This document shows, piece by piece, positions 23,479 to 34,200 of a stretch of 64,000 bases of DNA. Position 1 is the first letter of the stretch, and every line of letters starts with the position of its first letter. Location: assembly GCA_047495785.1 (NCBI GenBank), contig JBLDXI010000057.1:62001-126000 (forward strand). Reading direction: 5' to 3'. A program made the position numbers and the translations under genes. The DNA is from Lepidodermella squamata (Eukaryota; Gastrotricha). The notes under the pieces were generated by a model that was not told where the DNA came from, did not search any database, and saw only the letters and a list, made by a program, of their open reading frames with translations.

Positions 23479-23486
23479 TATAAAAG
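23479..23486 (+). promoter_or_regulatory. TATA box of DUF4419 copy 2
   Basis: TATAAAAG lies 58 bp before the start codon at 23544. The corresponding site of copy 1 reads TTTAAAAG on its coding strand, so copy 1 may have a weaker promoter. Confidence 0.55.
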
Positions 23487-23543
23487 CCGATAAAAACAGC
23501 ATTAGTACTACAGCGTATATTTCTCTATAATATTTTTACCGCC

Positions 23544-24533
23544 ATGCTGGAAATTGTGCTAAACTCACAGCTAGATGAAAACGCCCTAGCCGGGCTTAAA
23601 AGCGGCAAATCAGCGCAATGGAAAGATAAGTTGATGGACCACATCGAGAGCCTCCATGGCAAAACAGGTCGAGCCAAGTGGAAGCTGTACGAGGACCTAA
23701 TCCCGGCAAACGCTGACCTGTACCATGACAATCTAGCTTCTTACATCGAACGATGCTGGGCTACTCACGCTGGGATCATTTTCCGGCCAGACATGTTCTA
23801 CTTCTGCGTTTACACCGAAATCGCGCAGTATGTCGTCAAAAATGCCGAAAAATGCCGCGACATTTTCACAACTAAACCTGACAAGCAGAAAATCATCATA
23901 GTCCAAGACGTTACGAAGTGCATTGAATTCGAGCGAGTTATTGAGGCGCTTAAGAAGCTTGTTCCGGCCAATGTCGAAAAGCTGCTGCCGAATTTCTCGA
24001 CTGATTCTGCAATGGCACGAGAGGCGAGATATGCAGCTTTCGCCGAGGCAGCTTCGCCTTATTACGATTACTTTACGACTAAATGCGGTCTCAAAAAAGT
24101 CCGGCTGGAAGGCAATGAGCAAGATTGGAGTAGTATCGAAACTTCACTGACAGAATGGGAAAAACTGTTACCTGACTCTAGTATGAAGAGCTACATTGCT
24201 CGTTGCAATGAGCTATGCCGAATCATCCTCGGTCAGGTAAAATCAGGCGAACTCGATTCTGATTTCTGGACCGGCATGTTCAAGGATATCCATTGTGGCT
24301 CTGGGCATCCGCAGTACGTTGGCTGGTTGATTGAGCTATGCAATAGACAACAACGCTGTTCGCCGTACGATCTAAGGGGTCAGATTACAAGCGTTGAATG
24401 GCACGTCATTGGAGCTGGCGGTGAGTTGGAGGACCACTACGTTGTTCATCACGGGCTATTCTCATCCAGGCTTGACAAAAGAGATTTCCTGGTCCCGGTT
24501 TTCTCACGGGCAATTTTTATCGAGAAGAAGTAA
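23544..24533 (+). CDS. DUF4419-like protein, copy 2 (intronless, 329 aa)
   Basis: Same length as copy 1 and nearly identical from about residue 60 onward; most differences are in the first 60 residues (for example ENALAGLKSGKSAQ against DKALTRLKGGKSTR). Family landmarks such as RPDMFYFCVYTEIAQYV and the YYDYFTTKCGLKKVRLE segment are kept. Poly(A) signal AATAAA is at about 24640-24646. Two intact frames after duplication suggest both copies are constrained, or that the duplication or conversion is recent. Function is unknown. Confidence 0.72.
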   Translation: MLEIVLNSQLDENALAGLKSGKSAQWKDKLMDHIESLHGKTGRAKWKLYEDLIPANADLYHDNLASYIERCWATHAGIIFRPDMFYFCVYTEIAQYVVKNAEKCRDIFTTKPDKQKIIIVQDVTKCIEFERVIEALKKLVPANVEKLLPNFSTDSAMAREARYAAFAEAASPYYDYFTTKCGLKKVRLEGNEQDWSSIETSLTEWEKLLPDSSMKSYIARCNELCRIILGQVKSGELDSDFWTGMFKDIHCGSGHPQYVGWLIELCNRQQRCSPYDLRGQITSVEWHVIGAGGELEDHYVVHHGLFSSRLDKRDFLVPVFSRAIFIEKK

Positions 24534-24670
24534 CGCGAATATTTTAATTCATCAGAACTGTTCTTGCAATCGAACCTCGGTGATATCTATTTCATTTCCT
24601 TTGAATTTTCGAGATTGCATGATGCTATAATTTTTGTCTCAATAAACATGAATCTGCAGGGAGATAGAGT

Positions 24671-24982
24671 TTTATTTCAAATTGTTCACCGATTCCGAAT
24701 ATTGCATCCGAGAATACATAAGCTGTAGTTTGAGTTGGCTGATTGGAATGTAATAGCAACACATTGCCACCCGTTGCTGAAGGAACAAGGGGCTGTCTGT
24801 TGCTCATTCAAGTTTGCAAATATGTAGTCTCTATTGGCGCCTCCCGACCCGTAATTTGCCCATAAGTGCAAACCGTGGAAAGCACCCCCGCTCGGAATGT
24901 ATTCGAATATCGGTATGGCATCAGCGCCTGCGAACGATCGGAGCACTGCCGAGATGAAACTTCGAATCTCTCTTTCCTTCAT
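24671..24982 (-). CDS. Small unknown protein (98 aa)
   Basis: An ATG-started frame beginning MKEREIRSFISAVLRSF and ending at 24686, with an AATAAA on this strand at 24672-24677, just past the stop. I recognise no family. It is rich in Gly, Ser and Asn in its second half with four cysteines. Its start lies only about 14 bp downstream of the poly(A) signal of the ankyrin gene on the same strand, an unusually tight tail-to-head spacing. It may be a real compact gene or the last exon of something larger. Confidence 0.4.
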
Positions 24983-25051
24983 TAAATGATAGGCGTTTAT
25001 TTGTCGATGAGGGTAGCTTATTTTTGTATTTGTAAAATCATGAAATCAACA

Positions 25052-25656
25052 TCACTCCCCAGTTATTATGGTCGAGTTTCTCTGTTCATCCTCTCCGTTC
25101 AAGACGCCCTCCATGAAATCAGTTAAAACGCGAGCTATTTCGTCGCTGTTCGACGAGCCATGAGCCAGTTCCATGGCTATCCAAGCATCTTCGCCAGGCA
25201 TCGGCAACGTAGCATCAGCGCCGTGGTCCAACAGAAATTTATACATGACAGAGAACCCGCGCCCGGTCGCTATCATCAGCGGGGTAAATCCAAATATATC
25301 AACCGAATTCAAGTCAGCACCGGCCTTCAACAATGCTTCAGCAATCGGCAGTTGATTCAGACTGGCGGCGATTTCGATAGCCGATGTGCCCCAAACATCG
25401 GCCGCATCGACCTCGGCGCCCTTCACCAATAAAAAGTCGACCATTTCAACGTCGCCCTGCTTGACGGCTTTTTTCAACGGAGTGTCACCGGCTTCGTTGC
25501 TCTCGGCTTCGTTGATAAGAGCGAGGGAAAATGGACTGATAGAAGTCGCAGGCCCGATTATTTCGCGTACTCCTCCGAGATCGTTATTGCCGATTGCAGT
25601 CATCAAGTCCTCAAAAGACTTGTAATAGTCTTCATTTTTGACGACATCGCCACCAC
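25052..25656 (-). CDS. Ankyrin-repeat protein, terminal exon
   Basis: The open frame runs from a probable acceptor at 25657-25659 to a TGA at 25052-25054. An ATG lies at 25603, but coding-like sequence (DVVKNEDYYKSFEDLM) precedes it, so at least one upstream exon is likely, perhaps near 25700-25740. About three ankyrin repeats are visible (AGDTPLKKAVKQGDVEMVDF; WGTSAIEIAASLNQLPIAEA; GFTPLMIATGRGFSVMYKFL), followed by an acidic tail. Ankyrin repeats mediate protein contacts; no specific partner can be named. Poly(A) signal on this strand at 24996-25001. Confidence 0.65.
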
Positions 25657-25739
25657 CTGTGGTACACGAAAATCATACTGAGACATTTTGGGCTATTTTT
25701 AATTGTCACCCTCTCTCGAGATTGTCGGCGTCGCTGAGA

Positions 25740-27254
25740 CGTGGCTGAAATATATTACAACCGTTAATAATACAAACATTTTACTGAAAAAGCAACTCAC
25801 TGAAAAGAAGACGTTTTCTCTATTACCTTTGCATGTCTCGTAACTACATGAACAAATCTTCTATGTGCAGGAATGCAGCGATGACAGGACACTCTTATTC
25901 ACAATCATGCAAAAATTTTGAAACATATGGAAAATAATTGGGTTGTATAAGAAATTCCATTATACAACACGCTGCGCATTCATTTCATGGATGCGCAGCG
26001 AATTCCCACTCTGCGGAATTTTTTGGCCACCCTGTATGAGCGCAATGATGGGAACAACAAACGGCAGTGATCCGACTAGGTCCAGCTCTGAGGGGGGTAA
26101 ATAAAGCATTTTGAGCCCAAAAGGTACAAATCAACAGGGGGACCCTTACGTTTTTCAGAAATTTCAGAAACGCCAGGGGGGTTAATTTACCCCCCGTACT
26201 CGGACCACTGACAAACGGTATGAAGATACTTCATAACAGTTAGAGTGACTCTGGTCGTACATATATATGTACGAGATTTTTGATAGTCGTACATATATTC
26301 GAATGAAAACTTAGAATTTCAGCCAATTACTCAATTTCAATCCTGGCAAGTTCATTTTTTGAGGGCAAATGCCTCTAACAGGGTTCCACAGACATGCACA
26401 TTTTTACCCGCCCATCGGTTATGGTTCCGACTTCGGGTAATTTCGGGTTTCAGATTGGCTAATAATAGGTATTCACCCTATGCATGGTCAAACTTTGAGG
26501 GGAGGTTGATCACGCCTCGATGAACATATGGTTAAAATTTGGAACATTTGCGATCAAAATTGATTAATCCATTTAATTTCAAAGTTCAACAGAAATATTT
26601 TTGAAATATATGTACGACTAGCAAAAATCGCGTACATATATATGTACGAGCAGCCATTCCGTAACAGTTTTATAAGACAGTAGAGCATCCGTTATATTGA
26701 GCGGACAGGATTTAAATAATCTTATAACCTTATAATGCTGAAGTTAGAGCCAGCAATTTAGACTAGACTGTGGGCAGGATACTTAGTCGTTGTCTTCCGA
26801 CAATTCCGCCTAACTCAATCGAATCCTGCTAAACTTGCGATGCATTTATCCTCATTTAATAAATAAAAACAAGTAATAAAATTGAACACGATGAAATATC
26901 AATCTGCCATAATTTGTATGTTTCATTTCATGGATGCGCACACCAGGCCGGTTAAGCATAGCCATGACAATTTTGACCCCTATAATTTCGAATCATTGGC
27001 AAGCCCTGCCATCATACGGTTTGATATACGCCCATGTTTATTACCGGAGAAAAAATGCAGAGGGTGGTCTGTGGATTCCTCATTCTTCATGCTATAGTGT
27101 GACACTCATTTTGTCACCTGGCAGCATTAGGCCTGTAATCACTCATTTTTTTCTGCGTTTGATAAGCTAATTTCGACTGGCATGTGCGCCTGATAAGGGC
27201 TGATCCGGGTACAAAAACTTACATTGGGTCCGTTGAGTAGCAGCATTTTCCAAA
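25740..27254. other. Intergenic region with one inverted-repeat element
   Basis: No gene was recognised. A G-run and C-run pair near 26090-26206 forms short hairpins. The element at 26256-26648 is listed separately. Confidence 0.45.
26256..26648. mobile_element. MITE-like element with palindromic ends
   Basis: The 18-bp perfect palindrome CGTACATATATATGTACG occurs at 26256-26273 and 26631-26648. Just inside each copy lies a second inverted match, AGTCGTACATATATTC at about 26285-26300 and its complement near 26603-26618. Together they give inverted termini of about 45 bp around 300 bp of non-coding DNA. Confidence 0.6.
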
Positions 27255-29521
27255 ATGTATTCAATCGTTCTATTTTTCTTGATTGGTCTCAGTAGTTCAA
27301 CTAATGCGACGTGGGTCCGCCCGGAGAGTCTTGAGCTCTTCGCGGTAATGGATTCTAAAAACGGTGTTAACGACCTCTCAGGCAAGCAGGCGATCAGGTC
27401 GAGCGACGATGCGGTTTTGAATTCCAGATTCAATGGACCTTTCAACGAGCCGCAATCGAGCTACAGCGTCACATCGAATTGGCGGGCCATCGTTTACTAC
27501 AACACCACGAAGAACACTTACAGAAGCTTCACATACACGATGTATTTCCACGCTGATACATCTGGGGATTCTGGTTTATTCTCAGAGCAGAACACAGCCC
27601 CGAGAAGACTCGGTCTCGTGCAACAGAAAAACACGCTGGAAATTCACGGCTACAGCGGGACAGAAGACAAATCTTCTTCAATCCGTGTTGAGAAAGTAGC
27701 AGATTTCTTTGCGTTCTCCCGTTGGCATTTCATCGCAGTTACCTACGACGACGCGAATAACGAAGTAACCCTCTACGATTCGGCTGGATTTGCGAAGAGA
27801 AGCTTTAAAAACTTCCACATCGAGCCGAGTTCCTCGACGGGCTACGTCGTTGGCAACGCAAGGGATAACAATGGCTATTCGTATGGTCTACAAATGAATG
27901 AAGCCATAGCTTGTGTGACAGTTCACAGCACCGTTCTCAGCCCGTCTGAAATAAGTCAGCTGAGTGATGCCTGCAAATACAAGGGCGAGTACCCGCCAAT
28001 GTGGCCTTCGTCCGACAACTTGATGGCCGTGTGGCCTCTCACCAATAAGTACAAGTTCAAAGATTTGGGGAAGAATGATCTTTCCTCTAGTTTTCCCTCT
28101 AATGGTAATTTCCTCCCAGTCAACGGTCCATTCGGAGGGGAGCTCAACGCAATCATGCCAGCAAAAGACACGTACATGGAAATGTTCAAAGTCTCGCATT
28201 CAGCTTTCAAAAGTAGCAAGAGGTCTTTCACAGTTTCGTTTTTCCTCAGGCTAGATAAAAAAGACTCGAAAGGAGGGATATTTCAGTTCTTCGCAGAATG
28301 GGCTACTGCCAACAAACTCCCACAAATTCACTACTCCGGTAATAAAGTTACCCTATCCGCCGGAGGAGTCGTCGCGGGCACTACAATGCTAAGCTCAGAT
28401 TCTGTCTGGAGTTTTATCAGCTTCAGTTACAACGGATATTCCCAGCGATTGACTGTTTACAACAAGCATGGTGTCGCTTACAAGAGTACGAATATTGTTC
28501 CGATTGAAATAAGCAATTATATTAGCGGTGCGCAAGTCGGGTATGCCGCCACAGCCGGTGGTTTGAAGCCTGGAGACAGTCTGTCCTGCTTATCGGTTTA
28601 CTACTCTGACCTATCCTGGCCTGAAGTTCAGCGTCTGATCAGCGCCTGCCGGAACACACACGAAGTCACGATGCCTGGACAGCCGAAGTTGCCGCTTTCA
28701 CCGATTCCAGCTCACACGTCCTCTTCAGCTCAAATCCCACGAGCTGGCCAGTTTCCATGGCTTGGTGTCCTTAGCAACGTATACGGAAATGAAACCATCT
28801 GCACTGTGTCGATTATCGACGAACTGTGGGTCCTAACCTCGGCTAAATGCGTGAATTCAAGCGATGCATACAAGCTTCCAGTTGTGACAGGTGTTCACGA
28901 TTTTGCAGTCTCTTCTGTCTATAAAAAGACGCATGCCATCTCCAAAATTATTCGATCCGGTAACTCAGAACGCGACATTGCTCTGCTGAAGTTGAAATCA
29001 CCAATTGACATGACATCAACTTACGTAAACGACATTTCGATCTACGGCAAGGATTCTAATAATGTCGATCAGAGTTCGTTCCAATTCATAGCCGGCTGGG
29101 GTAAAAATGGCCGATCTGGCCCGACAAGTAAAACCCTGCCAAGATTCGTTCATGGCGTGAAACTGGACGATGAGAACTGTGTGATTTCGTGGAAAGATGG
29201 GTTCGAGCCAGCGACTGACAGCTGCTTCCAATCTGCCACTCGAGATTTGAACGTACCCTGCGACGGCGACGAAGGCTCCCCGCTCATGTTCCAATCACTT
29301 AGCAATGCGAAATCAGGAGACAGCCTCTTGCAGGTACTGGAGACTAACATTTATAATATGCTTATTTTATTGCTAATTGTTTTCAGTTCGGGATTTATTT
29401 TGGCCGCGATGAGAAATGTTCAGCCAACAAGTTACCGCTGTTTGCAGACCTTGAGCCCTTTGGATCGTGGATTTCCGAAAAGTTGGTTTGCGACGTAACC
29501 ACAGACAATCCGAGCTGTTGA
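27255..29521 (+). CDS. Secreted LamG-LamG-trypsin-fold pseudoprotease (2 exons, 737 aa)
   Basis: Exons 27255-29333 and 29387-29521, phase 0. Signal peptide about 1-18. Two concanavalin A/LamG-like domains (about 20-240 and 255-470), each with a F-x-x-x-x-W-x-F-I-x-x-(T/S)-Y strand pattern, precede a trypsin-like domain (about 490-735). The frame continues correctly into GIYFGRDEKC and GSWISEKLVCD only if the 53-bp intron is removed. The catalytic His is replaced (VLTSAKC instead of AAHC) and the catalytic Ser is replaced (CDGDEGSP instead of GDSGGP), while the Asp in RDIALLKL stays. It is therefore a serine protease homologue without activity. Binding of glycans or matrix through the LamG-like domains is inference. 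AATAAA at 29644-29649. Confidence 0.82.
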
Positions 29522-30789
29522 GGGATTGAATGCTATTTGACTTTTCAAAATTGATTTTCCTTCAATTGTACATTCAACAATGGCGTGGCCTTCCAATTGG
29601 TTATGATTACTAATAATATCCATTTTAATATCCATTTTAATCGAATAAAGATTAAGAACTGCAATTTCAAAAGATCTTCTGACCATGTAAAACGTTAAGC
29701 TCCCTTTTGCTTATTGAATGAGTATCAGTTTCATGGCCGTAAAATCTCAAAATATTCCCATGAGCGAAGAAGGTAGGTTGACGGGAGGAGGGTTGAGATT
29801 GACCCAGGACCCAGCTCTTCGACTATGATGACACTCCTCGTTTCCAGTCGGTCATATAATGGGCTATAGGGAGTCTGGAACCACAATAAAAAATTTCATT
29901 TTGATTCTTAATCAACGCACACCAGAGGTTCTTATATATTTCTTTTCAAATAGGCTTAGGGCTTATTAATCGGTTTATCCGCGGTCTTCGACGTCGAAGA
30001 CTATATATACTTCGTGTTTTTTCGTCTCTCTAATCTTGAGCTGGCTAGCTGCGTACCTGTCAGAGAGCGAAGCCGGACAGCCGAATTGGTTATGATAAGT
30101 AAAATCGGCATTAGGGTTCCCGATTAAGTCATTGACTGGGTTCACCTGGCAGACCGATTAAACTGGTAGGGATGATCCCCACCATTCCCTAGCGGTACAT
30201 CGCTCGCTGGTACTTTCTGGTAACACCACGAAGAAAATCCACTCGAGACCGCGGTTTCATCCCTCCCGGTGTAGGACGCCATTCACCTCCATATATCATG
30301 GTGGCGAAATAATAATTCCATGTTACATTTTTCTGCAGGAAAAACGTGAATGATGTTATTGTTTTTTCATGATTACATTGTTTTTTCTTAACTGGTGCTT
30401 AAAGTAGTTTCTGCCCTTAACTCCGTTAAGGAATCCTTAATTTCTTAGACGAGTAGTAAATATACATTCATTACATAAATTCTAAGCTTGCAATTGCCGC
30501 ATGTTTGGAAATAATAGTGCTGAATTCGATGAGAATATGGAATATGCATAACAATACGTCCTTCATCGTAATTCTTAATGAGGATTGGAGCAAAAAAGCG
30601 TTTGTTGCAATCATAACACCGGTTTACATTCAGCGCTCCTGAAAGCTGAAATCCGAAAGCACTCAACGCGCACTCTTGAGTACGATCGAACAAGTCAACT
30701 AAGAGCGCAGCATAGACAAATAATGAATTATTTGCCTATGCTGCGAAGGTAGTTGCATAGCCAATGCAAGAATTTGTAGAATTGAAATA
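29522..30789. other. Intergenic, no gene seen
   Basis: About 1.25 kb without recognisable coding sequence or repeat. The open frame 30445-30693 on the minus strand has no family features. Confidence 0.45.
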
Positions 30790-32322
30790 ATGCACTTGGC
30801 AATCGAAATTCTAATTTTTAGCTTGATTCTGCTGAGAATCTCTTCTTGCACCTCCCTTCAGCCTACATCACGAGCGATTGAGTGCGACTCTGCTCTAGAT
30901 GGTACAACGTGGAGAAATTACTCGGCGCGAATCAAAGAGGCTTTCCTGGAAAACTGCCCCGAAGCACGATCTGAAGCTCTGCCGTTAGACGCTTTGATCG
31001 CAAAGAACTTCACAGCTCCCATCGATGTCACTGTAAATCTGGATCTCTATCGGCTTGTGAGCATAGATGATATGCAGCAAAGGTAAGTGTCTGATAAGTG
31101 ATAAGATGTGTGTATAACCTTTAAGTTGTTTGCTGAAATCCGCTGAAGTCAAGGTTTTTGTAAATTTATCGGCAAAACGAAATAGAGAAGGAGTACCACT
31201 GAAGTCTATTCAAAAGGCATTGAAAGCAATTTAGACATAGCCCATTGTAAATTCGGCTTAATAATTTATTCCCATACATTTTTCTCAAGCCTGTCAGTGT
31301 GGGCGATCGTGATCATGGCATGGACTTATCCGTGCAGTTTACTTACCTGCCTGGATGTTCTCGGAAGCGAATCACTTTGCTCGACGGCGAGCACGCGTCT
31401 ATCTGATACGGATTATGAATTTGCCATGGCTATGACACTCCCAGCAAGAGACGTGTGGACACCCTCTTTCAATCACATGAATGCCGCTGCGACAACACGG
31501 CCTTTTGAAAAGTCAAAAACTTACATGGTTCGTTCAATCTATTGCAAAAGGTTTTTATTTATTTTCAGATACAGCAATGGACGTGTTTACGTTTCTTTCT
31601 TGCATAATTACGCTTCTATCTATGCAACAGGCCGTTATGATACGATTTGCGATGATTTCTCATTTCGCAAGTTCCCATTCGACAAAGTTAAATGCTCGTT
31701 TATTTTCGACTCTGAAGAAATAGCAGCCTTGGTCAATTACACCCTGAAGAGATTCTTCATCGACGAATCGTCAAAGGATTCGTTTTTATCCGACTCTGAT
31801 GTTTGGGACTTGATTGAGCTCGATGAGCCTAAAACTGAAACTTCGACTCAAGCTGGCGGTTTGAAGCTAACGAGAATGATAGCAACTATTACGTTCAAAC
31901 GTAGACCTAGTTACTTCGTGATAAACATCATTTTTCCTGTCTTCGCATTGTACTTCATGCAGTTGGCTGCTCTGATCATGCCACCCGAATATCCTGATCG
32001 ATCTGGTTTTGGGATGACAGTCGTATTAGCTTTCTCTGTCATTCTATCTATTATTGTTTCCCAGATTCCACGAACATCGGAACGTGTATACCTGGTCTAC
32101 TTGGTCGTATTCAAATTTGCATCTGGAGTAGTCATCAATATGTACGAATTAGCTTCACTGGCTATGTACGAAGAATTGAAAATCAACTGGAAGAGTGTTA
32201 ACATTTCAGGCAGGTTCAAACTTTCATGGCCCAGATTGATCGACATTTGTTTCGCTTCTGTTGTAATCTTCATTAGCTTTGCTTGTGACGCTGTCTTCAT
32301 TTGCCTTATGATTTCATCATAG
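30790..32322 (+). CDS. Cys-loop ligand-gated ion channel subunit (2 exons)
   Basis: Exon 1 (30790-31082) has a signal peptide and ends at DDMQQ; exon 2 starts at about 31290, and joining with CTGTCAGTGTGG restores LSVWAIVIMAW, the usual strand before loop A/D positions. VWTPSFNHMN matches the family's W-x-P-D motif region. The Cys-loop is C-DDFSFRKFPFDKVK-C with 14 intervening residues instead of the usual 13. Four membrane segments follow: FVINIIFPVFALYF, the channel-lining GFGMTVVLAFSVILS preceded by PDRS, YLVYLVVFKFASG, and IDICFASVVIFISF. No vicinal cysteines occur in loop C, so it is not a nicotinic alpha-type subunit. An Asp-Arg at the inner end of segment 2 hints at cation selectivity. 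The intracellular loop is very short. The VRSIYCKRFLFIF stretch near 31530 could hide an unrecognised intron. Confidence 0.75.
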
Positions 32323-32502
32323 GCTTGCTTCATAATAAAGCTTGTGCGATATTGGTGCGAATCTATTGACTACACGGTTGGGACATTCACACGAAAGGAG
32401 GACATCATCAGCCCACGATGATACATAGGTTGACATATGGGAGGCAGCGAAGGTATTGTCGAATTTCAGGAGAACAGGGGTATTTCGAATAATCTCTTAT
32501 CA

Positions 32503-32685
32503 TATCGTTAACGATGCGCCAAAACAACCACTTAGATGACTCATTCGATCGTACTTTTAGTCGCCTAACGTAATGTTGAAGTACGTTAGGCCTTTTGAGC
32601 ACCGATTTTTTCCTAATTTCGAACGTACTTTCCTCATAAAATCTATAAATAGTAAAGTGGTTGTTTTGGCGCGTCGCTAACGATA
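32503..32685. mobile_element. Small inverted-repeat (MITE-like) element
   Basis: Arms of about 32 bp, with core GCGCCAAAACAACCACTT on the left and its complement AAGTGGTTGTTTTGGCGC on the right, bracket about 120 bp of non-coding DNA. Flanking TATCG/CGATA extends the match. Confidence 0.6.
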
Positions 32686-32899
32686 TGCATCTTACGCGCA
32701 GAAAAAACAAGATATTTTCCCAGATCGATTTAAACTTGAATTTCAGAAAGCACCATAACCATACAGGCATGTTCACACATCATCGCTCGAGACGCGGAAG
32801 AGCCACGAGCCACTTCAAGCGGAAAGTATCCTATCATTATATTTTTTGCTTATTGAAGTGTTTCTTCTTCCGCGCCACAAACGACATAGGCACGTAAAT

Positions 32900-33345
32900 C
32901 TCGGGCTAGTTAATGCCGATCTGAGGACAATTCCGGACAATGAATTCAGCGCCGAGTTGAAGGTTTGCGAGATCAGCATGTCCTCGTTATCAATCTAGAG
33001 AAATTGAGTATTTCAATCTGCCGATTCTTATTCGGATAAAATCAAACGGTGCAACGCTTGAGTTCACAACTCCTACCACGAGCTGCGGATCGCGGGAATA
33101 ATCTTTTTTTGGCTTTTGTTAAACTGATGTCCGAGAACTCTATTACCTCGATCAAGGGCCAGAATGGCCATCATCATCGCTTCGTGGCAGAAATGCCTCA
33201 ATGGGTAATCAGCGGATCTTGAATTGTTCGTCAGTCGGGCAAACGCCACTTCAAACTGTGCCAGATTGTAGCCGAACGCAGTCCCAGATTCCTCTCCGCT
33301 TCATTTGGAATGCCATGAAAACACGAAACATGACATGAAGCGTTA
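32900..33345 (-). pseudogene. Receptor relic, end of ligand domain
   Basis: The minus strand aligns with the receptors' region from RHFCHDAMMMAILALDRS to ISQHFNS (compare 47830-48190), but an in-frame stop (TAG in the E-x-E-D-M region) and frame changes near 33105 and 33290 kill it. No membrane part is attached. Confidence 0.75.
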
Positions 33346-33776
33346 CACCTTCTGAGAATCTTTCACCACCCCTTAGTTCGACAGACATTGATTTTGAGAA
33401 GTGCCAAATAATTGTTCTGGATGGTGGGCTCTGCTTAGCTACGACCCTGTCCAGAACTCATCCAGCGCCATTCTGGTGATCCTGCCCGAGTTCTAGACCG
33501 AAAGCCGAAAGTAAGATTTCACAAATTATGTATGAGTTTCAGCTGTAGTGATTTGTAGTGATTTAAGGTTCCTAATCTTCCTAATATATCTGCCAAGCTG
33601 TGTAACTATTTAGCAATTTCTTGCGCATGGGTTCAATATTTTTAAGATTTCGTAAAAGTGAGGTAAAAATCTCATTTAATCTTTGAAACTCAGGCAGGAC
33701 GTAGTAAACCGATGGCCTAATCAAAGCGAACGGGGGAAGTTGTTTGCTGGAGCTTTTCATTTTGGTCAATTGGCCT

Positions 33777-34034
33777 ATTGGTCAATCGATTGTTGCTATG
33801 ACTCCCGGATGAAACATTATGGTCGTGCGATCCATGAAATTTGTAGCAACAAAAGTGTTTTTGCCGCAGTAGTTTGCCACGATTAATAATATGGAGTTTA
33901 CGCTCGTGGTCAATGGAAACCGTGCAGAGGGTGTGGCAAGGTCATTTTTTACATAAATATAAATTAATTCATTAGTGGATCGCACGACTAAATTTTTTCA
34001 TCCCGGAGTCATAGCAACGATCAATTGACCAATC
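33777..34034. mobile_element. Foldback element inserted in receptor relic
   Basis: Arms at 33777-33834 and 33977-34034 are inverted copies of about 58 bp (ATTGGTCAAT, then TTGCTATGACTCC, then GTCGTGCGATCCA) with a few differences. No coding sequence lies inside. It sits between two receptor-derived relics. Confidence 0.7.
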
Positions 34035-34074
34035 AGCGTGCGCGCCAAAGTTCAACTTTTTAGTGGTTCCTCAA

Positions 34075-34200
34075 TGATCCTGAACAGCATTGAAAAGCAA
34101 TACATGCATGCCGTTCGCGATTAGCAGATTAAAAAGCAAATGTGATTACACGTATGATTGCGAATTTAAGCTGTAGAATATTATGCTCTTTAGGACAGTA
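34075..34200 (-). pseudogene. Receptor relic, middle of ligand domain
   Basis: About 120 bp aligns with the receptor stretch that encodes NGLNVSLFTAVQDE and the preceding residues (compare 19840-19945), with no continuous frame. DNA at 33690-33745 also resembles the 3' flank of the relic at 21270-21320, so two or more dead receptors are mixed here. Confidence 0.6.

Larger units (their letters stand above)
23398..24655. repeat. Right arm of about 1.25-kb inverted duplication
   Basis: Inverse copy of 14699-15952, including flanks on both sides of the DUF4419-like gene. The arms are separated by about 7.4 kb holding the prolyl hydroxylase and receptor 1 with its relics. Confidence 0.85.

Noticed and set aside
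30140-30300. Compact structured-looking stretch that might be a small RNA gene
   Set aside because: No match to tRNA, 5S or spliceosomal RNA landmarks could be made, and no terminator was evident.
31532-31572. Possible 41-bp intron in the Cys-loop channel (GTTCGT...TTTCAG)
   Set aside because: Removing it shifts the frame to a stop, while the unspliced frame runs on into the Cys-loop and membrane segments. Kept only as a doubt.
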